Assembly (NCBI RefSeq): GCF_028736115.1
Contig: NZ_CP117877.1
Location: forward strand, 4,402,001-4,466,000
Origin: Mucilaginibacter sp. KACC 22063
GTDB lineage: Bacteria; Bacteroidota; Bacteroidia; Sphingobacteriales; Sphingobacteriaceae
Reading direction: 5' to 3'
Length of the DNA stretch: 64,000 nt
Shown: positions 7,718 to 16,267 of the stretch, in pieces
Numbering within the stretch: position 1 is the first letter of the stretch
Layout of the letters: every line of letters starts with the position of its first letter
The notes under the pieces: model-generated
Database searches by the model: none
Told to the model about the DNA's origin: nothing
The model's input: the letters and a program-made list of their open reading frames with translations, nothing else
Made by a program: the position numbers and the translations under genes

Positions 7718-8902
7718 ATGAGAAAAAAGTTTTACGATACTGCTGTGAAGCAGGAGAAAGCTGTTCTGGTAGGTGTAATTACACCGAATGAAACTGAAGA
7801 ACAGGAAAAAGAATATTTAGAGGAATTACAGTTTCTGGTAGAGACTGCCGGGGGAGCTACGGTTAAGTGGTTCACCCAAAAAATGCAAAGGCCAGACCGC
7901 GCTACTTTTGTAGGTACAGGTAAGCTGGAAGAAATAAAAGAGTATGTTGTTGCTGAAGAAATTGATATAGTGGTTTTCGATGATGAGTTATCGCCATCAC
8001 AATTACGTAATATCGAGAATGAATTAGGTGTTAAGATCCTCGACCGCAGCAACCTGATCCTGGATATATTTGCCGGAAGGGCGCAAACCGCACAGGCAAA
8101 GACGCAGGTTGAGCTTGCACAGTTGCAATACCTGCTACCACGATTAACCCGCTTATGGACCCACTTAGAGCGCCAGAAAGGTGGTATCGGTATGCGTGGA
8201 CCAGGTGAGTCGCAGATTGAGACTGACCGTCGTTTGATTTTAAACAAGATCTCATTGTTAAAAGAGCGGCTTAAAAGCATCGACCGCCAAAACGAGACAC
8301 AGCGCAAAAACCGCCATCAACTGATACGTGTGGCATTGGTGGGATATACCAACGTTGGTAAATCTACCATCATGAACATGATCTCCAAATCAGAAGTATT
8401 TGCGGAGAACAAGTTGTTTGCTACGCTGGACACTACTGTACGTAAGGTAGTGATTGAAAACCTGCCTTTCCTGCTTTCTGATACGGTAGGATTTATCCGC
8501 AAGTTACCTCACCACCTGGTAGAGTGCTTTAAGTCGACATTAGACGAGGTGCGCGAAGCTGATATTTTAATTCATGTTGTGGACGTTTCGCACCCTAACT
8601 TCGAAGACCAGATAAATACCGTTAACGAAACGCTGAAAGATCTGGGAGCCATAGATAAGGAGATCATTACTGTGTTCAACAAAATTGATGCTTATCAGCC
8701 CGTGCAAACACACCCCGATGATCCGGCTCACCAATTAACGCTTGAAGATTTCAAACACAGCTGGATGGCACACCATAACAGCCCTGCCATATTTATCTCC
8801 GCTTTGAAGAAAGAGAATGTAGATGAGTTCAGGAAGTTATTGTATGACCATGTGCTGGCATTGCACACCGCAAGGTATCCTTACGATCATTTGTTGTACT
8901 AA
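7718..8902 (+). CDS. hflX: Ribosome-associated GTPase HflX
   Basis: 394 residues. The N-terminal HflX domain (about 1-195) includes VGTGKLEEIKEYV, the DDELSPSQLRNIE segment and the glycine-rich GGIGMRGPGESQIETDRR. The G domain follows with G1 GYTNVGKST (209-217), G3 DTVGF and G4 NKID. HflX binds the large ribosomal subunit and splits stalled or hibernating 70S ribosomes, notably after heat stress. The gene stands alone, flanked by repeat clusters, and is followed by a clear terminator. An upstream TTTG (7680-7683) and TACATTAG (7704-7711) pair is only a weak promoter candidate because it would leave almost no leader. Confidence 0.95.
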   Translation: MRKKFYDTAVKQEKAVLVGVITPNETEEQEKEYLEELQFLVETAGGATVKWFTQKMQRPDRATFVGTGKLEEIKEYVVAEEIDIVVFDDELSPSQLRNIENELGVKILDRSNLILDIFAGRAQTAQAKTQVELAQLQYLLPRLTRLWTHLERQKGGIGMRGPGESQIETDRRLILNKISLLKERLKSIDRQNETQRKNRHQLIRVALVGYTNVGKSTIMNMISKSEVFAENKLFATLDTTVRKVVIENLPFLLSDTVGFIRKLPHHLVECFKSTLDEVREADILIHVVDVSHPNFEDQINTVNETLKDLGAIDKEIITVFNKIDAYQPVQTHPDDPAHQLTLEDFKHSWMAHHNSPAIFISALKKENVDEFRKLLYDHVLALHTARYPYDHLLY

Positions 8903-8910
8903 ATATTTAA

Positions 8911-8935
8911 AAGCGGTTTAAAGCCGCTTTTTTTG
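8911..8935 (+). terminator. hflX terminator
   Basis: Stem AAGCGG (8911-8916) / CCGCTT (8924-8929) followed by a T-run to about 8934, starting nine bases after the hflX stop codon. Confidence 0.85.
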
Positions 8936-8950
8936 TTGATAGCACTGCCC

Positions 8951-9148
8951 GTCATGCCGAACTTGTTTCGGCATCTCACATGCAGGGTATATTGGATGAG
9001 ATTGAAAATCTTTTTGGGGATTGCTTCTCCGTCTACCGACGGATCGCAATGACTACACTATAAAACGATGTGTTTTAACAACTGTCACGCTGAGCTTCGT
9101 CGAAGTGCGGCATTTGCTGATGAGATGCCGAAACAAGTTCGGCATGAC
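8951..9148. repeat. Composite repeat bounded by perfect 28-bp inverted repeats
   Basis: Bases 8951-8978 and 9121-9148 are exact reverse complements; each arm also contains an internal hairpin (ATGCCGAA...TTCGGCAT). Between them lie an inverted CATTGCGA-type unit (about 9019-9054, with CCGTC/GACGG hairpin) and a GTCACGCTGAGCTTCGTC unit (9084-9102). No open frame in this convergent gap (8903-9166) looks coding. It resembles stacked palindromic repeats rather than an IS; no transposase is present. Confidence 0.7.
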
Positions 9149-9166
9149 TGCAAAATATAAGATGAT

Positions 9167-9460
9167 TTATACCACCCTTACTACCGTTTGCCCAAAACGA
9201 AGTGTGTTTACATCAAACCCTAAGCCTTCAAATACTTCCTCATTGATATCAATTACCACGCCGCGCTCGTTTTGCTGCTTACCGCTAAATTCAATCTCGA
9301 CACCAATATCAGAAAATGCCGAACGGATAAAATCTCTTAACGTTTCAGGTTCATCGTCATCTTCCATAGTAACTGGCTGCTCTAAATCGGTAACGGCAAC
9401 AAATGGTTGCTTACCCGCGGCTACCATTTCTATGGCTTTATAGATATCTTCAGTTTGCAT
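9167..9460 (-). CDS. Small acidic protein, GMD C-terminus-like
   Basis: 97 residues, acidic, no signal peptide or membrane segment. The central ETLRDFIRSAFSDIGVEIEF and the following SGKQQNERGVV are reminiscent of the C-terminal region of GDP-mannose 4,6-dehydratase (pattern TVREFVExAFxxxGxxIEWxGxGxxExG), but no Rossmann domain is present and nothing upstream could supply one. It may be a free-standing relative of that tail or merely a chance likeness. It starts three bases after the stop of the DUF3109 gene on the same strand, so it is co-transcribed with it and with the DUF3108 and DUF2480 genes. Function unknown. Confidence 0.6.
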   Translation of the reverse strand: MQTEDIYKAIEMVAAGKQPFVAVTDLEQPVTMEDDDEPETLRDFIRSAFSDIGVEIEFSGKQQNERGVVIDINEEVFEGLGFDVNTLRFGQTVVRVV

Positions 9461-9463
9461 GGA

Positions 9464-10033
9464 TTAAAGGTCTGCTCCTTCTAAAAAGTCTTCCAGTTCT
9501 GCATACCATTCGGCGCCATACTTGCGGATCAATGGTTCCTTCAAAAACTGGTGTACTTTTACTTTAAGCTCATCTCCAAATGAACAGGCCGGGCTGCAAA
9601 TATTCCACCTGTCATAATGAAGCACATCAAACTCCGGGTATGCTGTTATACGGATAGGATATAAATGACATGAGATCGGTTTCTTCCAGTCGACAACACC
9701 TAATTCATAGGCTTTTTCAATAGCACATTTGGTGATGCCGTTTTCCCAGGTTACGTAAGCACACTCTTTATTGGTATCTACACAAGGGGTGGTGTAATCT
9801 CCTTCAAAGTCGGTTACATGGGTACCTTGCTCTTCCACTGCTTTTATGCCTTTAGCTGTCATAAAAGGCTTTACTTTAGGATAAATATCCCTGAGTATCC
9901 CCAGCTCATCATGATTAAGCGGTGCGCCGGAATCACCTTCAACGCAGCAAGCTCCTTTGCAACGGTTCAGGTTACACACAAAATTCTCTTTCACTACATC
10001 CTCGTGCAGCAAAGTACTTCCAACCTCTATCAT
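9464..10033 (-). CDS. DUF3109 family cysteine-rich protein
   Basis: 189 residues, cytosolic. Cysteines are grouped as in zinc/iron-cluster proteins of the YkgJ-like type: FVCNLNRCKGACC near residues 18-30, then TPCVDTNKEC, TKCAIEK, ISCHLYP and NICSPAC. DUF3109 proteins are common in Bacteroidota and have no established function; metal or Fe-S binding is inferred from the cysteine spacing. It sits one base after the DUF3108 gene and three bases before the 97-residue gene, so these are one transcript. The family assignment is from recognition of the CNLxxCKGxCC opening. Confidence 0.8.
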   Translation of the reverse strand: MIEVGSTLLHEDVVKENFVCNLNRCKGACCVEGDSGAPLNHDELGILRDIYPKVKPFMTAKGIKAVEEQGTHVTDFEGDYTTPCVDTNKECAYVTWENGITKCAIEKAYELGVVDWKKPISCHLYPIRITAYPEFDVLHYDRWNICSPACSFGDELKVKVHQFLKEPLIRKYGAEWYAELEDFLEGADL

Positions 10034-10034
10034 T

Positions 10035-10823
10035 TTATTTTGTCTGTGCGGTCATCGGGAACTTCAAATTTTTAGCATTGGTAAGTTCCATTGTTAAACT
10101 GCCGACAACAACTTCCACATGAGCCCTAACAGGTATGCGGTTTTTGTCATCGGTGATCCAAAGATACAATTTACTGTTCTTTCTGAATATGCGGCCCGGG
10201 ATAATGGTAGGATTAAATTTCAGGCAATTAAACTTCCCAAGCGGGCAGCTTACCTTTTCTTTGCCTATGTAAGTAATGCTAAGCGTTTGGGTGCCGTCAT
10301 CCAAAAAATACTGCATATCAAACGTATCGCCAACCTTTAGTTTCGATACATCAAGGTTACGTGCAAAATAATACGCAGACGGGAAATCAAACACTTTTCC
10401 TTTCAACGGGAAGGAACCTTTGTTAGCCGTTATCTTATCTGCCTCCCTGTTAAAAACAACCTTATCCGTGTGGTGCCAGCTACCTTCATGCCGATTTTCG
10501 GTATATAAATAGGGCAACAAAGTGCTTTTGTCAATATAAGTTTCGTACCGGTTCCGCACCTTATAAAACACATCGAAAGTGCCGGCAGTACTGCCATCAG
10601 CAATAATATGATAAGCCGGGCGGCCATCAAACTTCACCTCACTGTCTTCAACCCTTAAATGCGCTTCTGCTGCGGTAAATAAGCCGTACTTAAGGCGATA
10701 ATTCAGTTCTTCACCAGATTTAAATACAGTATCTTCAACTTTGTCTGGTAATGGCAGTTGTTGCTTAAAAGCATATAATCCAACGGCTACCAATACGCTA
10801 AAAATTATCAGGGTTCTTCTCAT
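10035..10823 (-). CDS. DUF3108 family exported protein
   Basis: 262 residues with an N-terminal signal anchor (RRTLIIFSVLVAVGLYAF). The remainder is beta-rich with the DUF3108 features EELNYRLKYGLFTAAEAHL, a central YYFARNLD segment and LYLWITDDKNRIPV near the end. Such proteins are expected in the periplasm or outer membrane of Bacteroidota and Proteobacteria and may adopt a lipid-shuttle-like beta fold; no function is proven. It lies between the DUF2480 and DUF3109 genes with gaps of eight and one bases, so the cluster is an operon. The ATG at 10823 is followed by a credible signal sequence, supporting this start. Confidence 0.8.
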   Translation of the reverse strand: MRRTLIIFSVLVAVGLYAFKQQLPLPDKVEDTVFKSGEELNYRLKYGLFTAAEAHLRVEDSEVKFDGRPAYHIIADGSTAGTFDVFYKVRNRYETYIDKSTLLPYLYTENRHEGSWHHTDKVVFNREADKITANKGSFPLKGKVFDFPSAYYFARNLDVSKLKVGDTFDMQYFLDDGTQTLSITYIGKEKVSCPLGKFNCLKFNPTIIPGRIFRKNSKLYLWITDDKNRIPVRAHVEVVVGSLTMELTNAKNLKFPMTAQTK

Positions 10824-10831
10824 TAAAAAGG

Positions 10832-11347
10832 TTAATCTTTTCTTTTATATATCGGCACTGTAGAGCATGGCTCACCAAACATCAGGCTTTTTGCTATAGG
10901 TGTAAGTTTGCTGGTAAGCGCTACATAAGCATCAACCGGTACCGGTGTATCGCCACAGCCTTTGATCACAATACGCTGATCACGGTATTGCTCAAAGTCA
11001 AACTTATCTATCTGTTTTTCAAAAAGCTTTGCTTCTACTACATCTGCATCGCCAAATACAACCTCTTTAGCATAAGGCGCCAGGCGGTTAGCTAAAAGCA
11101 TATAGGCCCATGCAGGCACTATAGCATCGGCAGTGCAGGTTATACCCACTATCTTATCCTGGTATTGCGACCAATCATGCCCCTTCACAAATTCACGGAA
11201 ATCCTTTTCGCGTAGTATCAATCCATGAAATAAGTTCTCTTTTATATCATAGATCACACGCTCACCTGCCGGATAAAAGTCTGCCGGATCCAAAGTAACC
11301 AAGCCACTTTGGGCAACCTTATTCACAAAATTTTCCTGAATTTCCAT
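10832..11347 (-). CDS. DUF2480 family protein
   Basis: 171 residues, soluble. Recognised by the pattern FVNKVAQSGLVTLDPADFYP, the central VGITCTADAIVPAWAYMLL and the VIKGCGDTPVPVDAYVALTSKL block, which is internally similar to the preceding one. DUF2480 is nearly restricted to Bacteroidota and has no known function; the strictly placed cysteines in CTAD and GCGD suggest a metal or catalytic role (inference). First gene of a four-gene minus-strand unit (this, DUF3108, DUF3109, 97-residue gene). It begins just beyond the ppiD terminator, so a promoter overlapping 11348-11365 is expected though none is obvious. Confidence 0.8.
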   Translation of the reverse strand: MEIQENFVNKVAQSGLVTLDPADFYPAGERVIYDIKENLFHGLILREKDFREFVKGHDWSQYQDKIVGITCTADAIVPAWAYMLLANRLAPYAKEVVFGDADVVEAKLFEKQIDKFDFEQYRDQRIVIKGCGDTPVPVDAYVALTSKLTPIAKSLMFGEPCSTVPIYKRKD

Positions 11348-11349
11348 AA

Positions 11350-11397
11350 GTCCCTAAAATAAAAAATCCGGAACAGTGATATAACGCTGTTCCGGAT
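11350..11397 (-). terminator. Terminator of the ppiD transcript
   Basis: Perfect 11-bp stem ATCCGGAACAG (11366-11376) / CTGTTCCGGAT (11387-11397); on the minus strand it is followed by TTTTTTATTTT. It separates ppiD from the DUF2480 operon. Confidence 0.9.
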
Positions 11398-11419
11398 GTA
11401 AAAGTACGGTTATTTAAAA

Positions 11420-13516
11420 TTACAAGAACTTAGCCCTGTAATCTTTTACATTCGCCTTATCTTTCAGCGCGTCGAATATCTGGTTATCAGCACGCTGTAA
11501 CATTGCCTGGCCAATTTGTTCACGCTCTCTAACCGCATTAGTCAATGGAGCAGGGTTTACAAAACTGTCAACCACGTAAACATACACGCCATGGTCGCCA
11601 TCTATTGGCTTGCTTAATTTATTAGGTTTTGAACCAAATATAGCACCGATCAATTTGTTCTCTTGTGCAATGCCTGGCAACACCGGGTTAGCAAACACAA
11701 TGTTTTGTACCGGAACCACTTTTGAACCTGCTTTTTGTGCAACCTGATCAATAGTGCTTCCTTGCAGTTTTTCTGCAAGTTGTTTAGCTTTTACCTGGTT
11801 ACGTACTGCCGGTGTAATTAACGTTTTTACGGCTTCAAGTGATAATTCACCTTTTGGTTTAATTTCAGTTAGACGCGGAACTACATAAACGTCGCCAGCG
11901 GTAAATGCTTTGTCAGCAATGTCGCCTTTTTCGGCATTGAAAGCCCATTTAACTAATTCACGTGCGTTATCTAATCCTGGCAATGCAGCAGCAAGGCCAT
12001 TTACATCGTTAGCAGTTTTTACTTCAAGGCCCATTTTTTTGGCCTCAGCAGCAAAGTTGTTACCGTTAGCACCCGACAGGAAGCTTTGTGCTTTGCTGAA
12101 AGCTGCAGATTGTGTTGTGCTGCTGGCCTGTAGCGGGCGATCAATGGTTGCCACTTTAACTACTTTTGAAGAACCTTTTTGATCTTCTACCTGGATGATG
12201 TGAACACCATACTGGCTTTCAACAGTTAACAGGTCGCCCTTTTTGCCATTGAATGCTGCTTCTTCAAATGCAGGCACCATAGCTCCGCGGCCAAAAGTAC
12301 CAAGCTCGCCACCTTTTTCAGCAGAACCTTTGTCGATAGAATACATTTTTGCAAGGTCAGCAAATGACTTGCCGCCAGCAATTAATTTTTTAATTGAATC
12401 AGCTTTAGCTTGTGCTTTTGCCATTGATCCTTCGGTTTGAGGGCTGATCAGGATATGGCGTGCTTTCACTGAATCCGGACCAACACGCTCGTCGATCAGT
12501 TTAGAGACCTTATAGCTTCCGTTTGACAGGTATGGGCCGTAAACAAAACCTTTAGGTGCAGTAAACATTACAGAATCAAGTTTCGGATCAAGCTGGCCTT
12601 TATGCTGGTAAACAAGAGGTGCTTTGTTAGCATTATCAACAGCGTTGATCTGTACAAAAAGCGAATCATTATTGCTTGCTTTAAAGTCAGCGGCTAATTT
12701 GTCAGCCTGCTTTTTAACTTCAGCGCTATCTTCTTTTGAAGGGGCAGCATTGAAAGCTACATACTGGAAGCTTCTGGTTTCTTCAGGGTTTTTAAACTGT
12801 GACTTATGCTCGTCATAATATGACTGATAGTCGGCATCGGTTAACGTAACCTTATTATCAGGGATAGAAGCATAGTCAAGGCCAACATATTTAAAGTTTG
12901 CCAGTTTGTTTTTTGCTTCATAATCGTCTTTTGCCTCAAGCGAGTTTACATATAAACCGTTGCGTACAAGGTTAAGATATTTCTCTACTTTTTTAGCTTC
13001 TATACGGGTAGCTACATAGCTTGCCCACTGTGCCTTCATCGGGTCATTAGCAGGTGCGCTTTGTAATGAAGTTAAAAACTGGTTAAGCTGGTTGCGGTCT
13101 AACTGGCCGGTTTGCTGATTAGCAAAGTTACGGGCAATTTCAGGGTCGCCGCCATGGATCATTTTGTTGGTTTCATCATCACCTACAACAATACCTAATT
13201 TGTCAACTTCTTTTTTGAAGATGATCTGGCTTACGTACTGGTTCCAGGTAAAGTTTTGAACATAACTGGTCATCTGGCTGTTCAGCGTTCCACCAAACTG
13301 CTGTTGATACTGTTTGGTGTTCTGATCAAGTTTAGTATTGAAATCGTCATACTGAAGCTTCTCTCCGGCAATTTCACCAACGGTGGTACGGTCACCTGCA
13401 AAAAATGATCTTCCGTACTGCACTGCTTCACTCGCAACAAATGCAAAAAGTGCGAGACCGATGACGATGACTACGATAAGCCCCATCCGGTTCCGCAAAA
13501 AACTCATGATACCCAT
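11420..13516 (-). CDS. ppiD: Periplasmic folding chaperone PpiD/SurA-type peptidyl-prolyl isomerase
   Basis: 698 residues. A short cytosolic stretch and one membrane anchor (about 11-31) precede a SurA-like N-terminal chaperone region with coiled segments (40-230). A parvulin domain follows at about 345-450: VKARHILI, the GKSFADLAKMYSID loop, GGELGTFGRGAMVPAFEEAAF and YGVHIIQV. A further long C-terminal domain is typical of PpiD. It is anchored in the inner membrane and helps fold outer-membrane and exported proteins. The MGIMSFLRNR start at 13516 fits family habit; the ATG three codons later is possible. Downstream of lptC by 108 bases, and closed by a strong terminator. Confidence 0.88.
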   Translation of the reverse strand: MGIMSFLRNRMGLIVVIVIGLALFAFVASEAVQYGRSFFAGDRTTVGEIAGEKLQYDDFNTKLDQNTKQYQQQFGGTLNSQMTSYVQNFTWNQYVSQIIFKKEVDKLGIVVGDDETNKMIHGGDPEIARNFANQQTGQLDRNQLNQFLTSLQSAPANDPMKAQWASYVATRIEAKKVEKYLNLVRNGLYVNSLEAKDDYEAKNKLANFKYVGLDYASIPDNKVTLTDADYQSYYDEHKSQFKNPEETRSFQYVAFNAAPSKEDSAEVKKQADKLAADFKASNNDSLFVQINAVDNANKAPLVYQHKGQLDPKLDSVMFTAPKGFVYGPYLSNGSYKVSKLIDERVGPDSVKARHILISPQTEGSMAKAQAKADSIKKLIAGGKSFADLAKMYSIDKGSAEKGGELGTFGRGAMVPAFEEAAFNGKKGDLLTVESQYGVHIIQVEDQKGSSKVVKVATIDRPLQASSTTQSAAFSKAQSFLSGANGNNFAAEAKKMGLEVKTANDVNGLAAALPGLDNARELVKWAFNAEKGDIADKAFTAGDVYVVPRLTEIKPKGELSLEAVKTLITPAVRNQVKAKQLAEKLQGSTIDQVAQKAGSKVVPVQNIVFANPVLPGIAQENKLIGAIFGSKPNKLSKPIDGDHGVYVYVVDSFVNPAPLTNAVREREQIGQAMLQRADNQIFDALKDKANVKDYRAKFL

Positions 13517-13624
13517 ATATCTGTTATTCTATCTAAAATTTTCTATTTAGTTAAAAGAGGGCGCAAGATACAATTTTTACTAAAATTCTGCACCACAAAT
13601 TTTTGCGTGCGCTAAAACATATTT

Positions 13625-14200
13625 TTATTGGGAAATGTTTTGGTTTACGTGAAAGGTTCCTGTGGTTTGCGGAATATCCCAGGGGCTGAATTTTTCGTTA
13701 GTTACGAGCGACGAACCATTAATCACCGTACCATCTTTTGTAGTAATAGTAACAGGTTTATCTGATACTACCTTACGGGTTGCCTGATCCCATTTCAATT
13801 GCTCTGATTTAAAAACATCGCCTTTTTCATTTACAGCTACCACATTTTTATCCAGTTCAACTTTTTTATCGCCTTCCTGGTAAATAGCATAATCTGATGT
13901 AATTGTACTGGTTACATTCAGGTTTACATCATAAAAAATGATCTTAACACCTTTAGGCATTTCCATATAAGGCTTTGACACTTTGTAATGCAGCATTAAA
14001 GGTGTAATGAGTTTTGCCTTCACCTTGGCAGAATCGCTGTAAAGCACCTCTACTCCTAATGAACGTTCAACCGGGCTGCTTACTTCTTTTGCGGAAATTT
14101 CCTGAATCTTTTTCATATCGTTTTCACAAGCACAGCACAACAAGGCGGCAAGCATTACCGGCCAAAAAGTGTTAACCGTATACTTCAGCCTGTGAAACAT
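13625..14200 (-). CDS. lptC: LPS export ABC transporter periplasmic protein LptC
   Basis: 191 residues. The N-terminal hydrophobic stretch ends in ALLCCACEND, so this form may be a lipoprotein rather than membrane-anchored as in E. coli. The LptC beta-jellyroll follows: SLGVEVLYSDSAKVKAKL, then the repeated strands leading to NEKGDVFKSEQLKWD and VSDKPVTITTKDG. LptC carries lipopolysaccharide from LptBFG to LptA across the periplasm. Eleven bases downstream of an outer-membrane protein gene and upstream of ppiD, an arrangement seen in other Bacteroidota around coaX. lptA, lptB, lptF and lptG are not in the window. Confidence 0.82.
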   Translation of the reverse strand: MFHRLKYTVNTFWPVMLAALLCCACENDMKKIQEISAKEVSSPVERSLGVEVLYSDSAKVKAKLITPLMLHYKVSKPYMEMPKGVKIIFYDVNLNVTSTITSDYAIYQEGDKKVELDKNVVAVNEKGDVFKSEQLKWDQATRKVVSDKPVTITTKDGTVINGSSLVTNEKFSPWDIPQTTGTFHVNQNISQ

Positions 14201-14211
14201 ATGTCAGAAAA

Positions 14212-15534
14212 TTAATCGAACCTGTATTTTCTGAACCATTTATCGTTCAGTAAGAAACCAAGATGGAAGTTGTAATAGTTTTCTTTGATCAGGCTGTTCT
14301 GTAAAGTACCCCTGGTACCAATCTCAGCAGAAAAATTGATCTTATAAAAGCTGCCAGAATTGGAGCTTAGCGGCAAGCCTAAACCAAAGGTTACAGCCTT
14401 TGCCTTAATGTCGGTACTGTTAATATTAATGTAAGTTTTCTCGTATTTAAAACCTAATCGGTAATCAACCCTCGCCAGATAATTATTAAGAGACAAACTG
14501 TTTGGTGTAACCTGGCCACCAACATTAAATGTTTGAGAATTTTGAAGGCTTTGGTTAACACCTGCAATAGTAAGGTTTGACCATTTTCCTGTCGTATAGT
14601 CAGCACCGATCAGGTAAGCACCATCCTTTTGGTAAGTTACACCAAAGTGATTAATTAATGGAAGTTTGATCTTGCTGTTGTCAGATTGCTGGTTAACAAC
14701 CGTATCGGCAGCTACAGACTCATTACTGGTGCTGAAGTTTTTCTGGTACTGGCTTACGATATATTTGTTTTTGGTATTCAGATTTGTTGAAAGCGATGCC
14801 GAGTAACCAAAGGTAAGGTGCTCGCTTTCAGAAAAATCAAAAGCGATTTGCGTACCTACGTCGTAGTTAAGGCCGCCTACCTGGTTGCTTCTTTCAACCC
14901 TTGAGTTTAAAACACCGTAAAGGTTAGGAATTTCTGTTGAAGCATACTCCTGCAGGTTACCGAAGATGTAAGAAACGTTACCACCGAAATAGATGTGCTT
15001 ACCTAAACCAAAACCGTAACCCAAGTAAGCTTTTGAAAGGCCGCCATCACCATTATAGATATAATTTACCTGGTTGGTATCTGATGGTAGACCTGTGCCG
15101 AAGTTTGATTTGGACTGCTGGTAATTATAACCCAGCTCTGAATATGGTTTTAAACCAAAGCTTAGTGCCGAACGCGAAGTTACCGGGATGGCAAAAGCGA
15201 TATGGCTTAGCCTGGCATTAAGATTGGATTGTGAGCCTACCCCGTCCTGGCTCAGCTTAACACTGTTGATATACATACCGATATCAATTGTGGTAAGATT
15301 GATAAAACCGTATGATGCCGGGTTAAGCGAATTTGCGGTATTGTAACCGCTGATACGGTTGATGGCCGTACCTATCCCCCCCATGGCGCTGGTCTGCGGA
15401 TTTTGATCGTCATTGAGCTGGCCCAGTCCGTATCTTGAGTAAGGTGAACTTGTAGTAGCCGTATTTTGCGCCATCACTGTTTTTACAGATAGGGCGAAAA
15501 ACAATATCATTATAAACCGGGTAAACTTAATCAT
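14212..15534 (-). CDS. Outer-membrane beta-barrel protein
   Basis: 440 residues. Signal peptide about 1-22 (ALSVKTVMAQ), then SSPYSRYGLGQLND and a run of amphipathic strands with the alternating aromatic and polar pattern of a barrel, ending KYRFD with a terminal aromatic near the C-terminus, as barrels recognised by BAM do. The general plan (Ala/Gly-rich AMGGIGTA, NPASYGF) resembles the OmpP1/FadL-like transport proteins, but the assignment is loose. It overlaps coaX by eight bases and precedes lptC by eleven, so it belongs to the purQ-coaX-OMP-lptC-ppiD series. Its role may be in envelope biogenesis, suggested only by neighbours. Confidence 0.72.
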   Translation of the reverse strand: MIKFTRFIMILFFALSVKTVMAQNTATTSSPYSRYGLGQLNDDQNPQTSAMGGIGTAINRISGYNTANSLNPASYGFINLTTIDIGMYINSVKLSQDGVGSQSNLNARLSHIAFAIPVTSRSALSFGLKPYSELGYNYQQSKSNFGTGLPSDTNQVNYIYNGDGGLSKAYLGYGFGLGKHIYFGGNVSYIFGNLQEYASTEIPNLYGVLNSRVERSNQVGGLNYDVGTQIAFDFSESEHLTFGYSASLSTNLNTKNKYIVSQYQKNFSTSNESVAADTVVNQQSDNSKIKLPLINHFGVTYQKDGAYLIGADYTTGKWSNLTIAGVNQSLQNSQTFNVGGQVTPNSLSLNNYLARVDYRLGFKYEKTYININSTDIKAKAVTFGLGLPLSSNSGSFYKINFSAEIGTRGTLQNSLIKENYYNFHLGFLLNDKWFRKYRFD

Positions 15535-16267
15535 TATGCTGTTGTATCACTGCGTTCAAACCTTTTAAAACAAGGTATGGCTCAATTTTAATATAGGGCG
15601 CAAAGATGCTACTTTTCAGCACAGTATCCAAAAAATTAGCATCGCCGCCAGTTAATAACACGTTAAGGGATGGGCTATTGGCAAAGTATTGCTGTACAAA
15701 GCCTGTTACCTCATATTTTATTCCGTTTTGAACGCCCGAGCGCATGGCCGAGGCGGTATCATCACCAAATGTTTTATCAAACTCAACCACTGGTTCAATC
15801 ATCGGTAAACCGGCTGTGTAATCATGCATTGCCTTAAACCGCATGCGCAAGCCCGGCGATATACTGCCGCCGTAATAATTGTTGTTCGTATCAATACCGT
15901 CATAAGTTATGCAGGTACCGGCATCTATGATCAGGCTGTTTTGCCCGGCGTAACAGGCAGCCGCACCGGCCACTGCCGCAAGCCTGTCTATACCTAATGT
16001 ATCCGGAGTGCGGTAATGGTTATTGATATTTTTTACCATGTGCCGGTTAAAGCGATAAATCTTTTTACTATCAATATGGCCAAGGTTAAGTTCTTCATCT
16101 TTTCTTACAGATGAAACAATCACCTTATCTACATTGTACTGGCTTATCAGTTCATCCGCCATGGCATCAGTAACATTAACAGCCTGTTCAAATCTTAACA
16201 ACTGCTCACCATCAAATACAGCAAGCTTGGCCTGGGTGTTACCAATATCAATGACCAGGTTCGGCAT
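15527..16267 (-). CDS. coaX: Type III pantothenate kinase
   Basis: 246 residues, the usual CoaX length. ASKHA-fold landmarks: phosphate-1 loop VIDIGNTQAKLAVF, the GIDRLAAVAGA segment containing the catalytic aspartate region, DAGTCITYD (phosphate-2) and GGSISPGLRMR. It phosphorylates pantothenate in the first committed step of CoA synthesis; type III enzymes need a monovalent cation and are not feedback-inhibited by CoA. It overlaps purQ upstream (one base) and the outer-membrane protein gene downstream (eight bases). Start ATG at 16267 is fixed by the purQ overlap. Confidence 0.92.
   Translation of the reverse strand: MPNLVIDIGNTQAKLAVFDGEQLLRFEQAVNVTDAMADELISQYNVDKVIVSSVRKDEELNLGHIDSKKIYRFNRHMVKNINNHYRTPDTLGIDRLAAVAGAAACYAGQNSLIIDAGTCITYDGIDTNNNYYGGSISPGLRMRFKAMHDYTAGLPMIEPVVEFDKTFGDDTASAMRSGVQNGIKYEVTGFVQQYFANSPSLNVLLTGGDANFLDTVLKSSIFAPYIKIEPYLVLKGLNAVIQQHND

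Noticed and set aside
7475..7791. Short frames across the trpC-hflX gap on both strands
   Set aside because: They are made of repeat sequence and low-complexity residues, without start context or homology.
9021..9443. Open frame of 140 codons on the plus strand
   Set aside because: It runs through repeats and antisense to the 97-residue gene, has no family resemblance and is unlikely to be coding.
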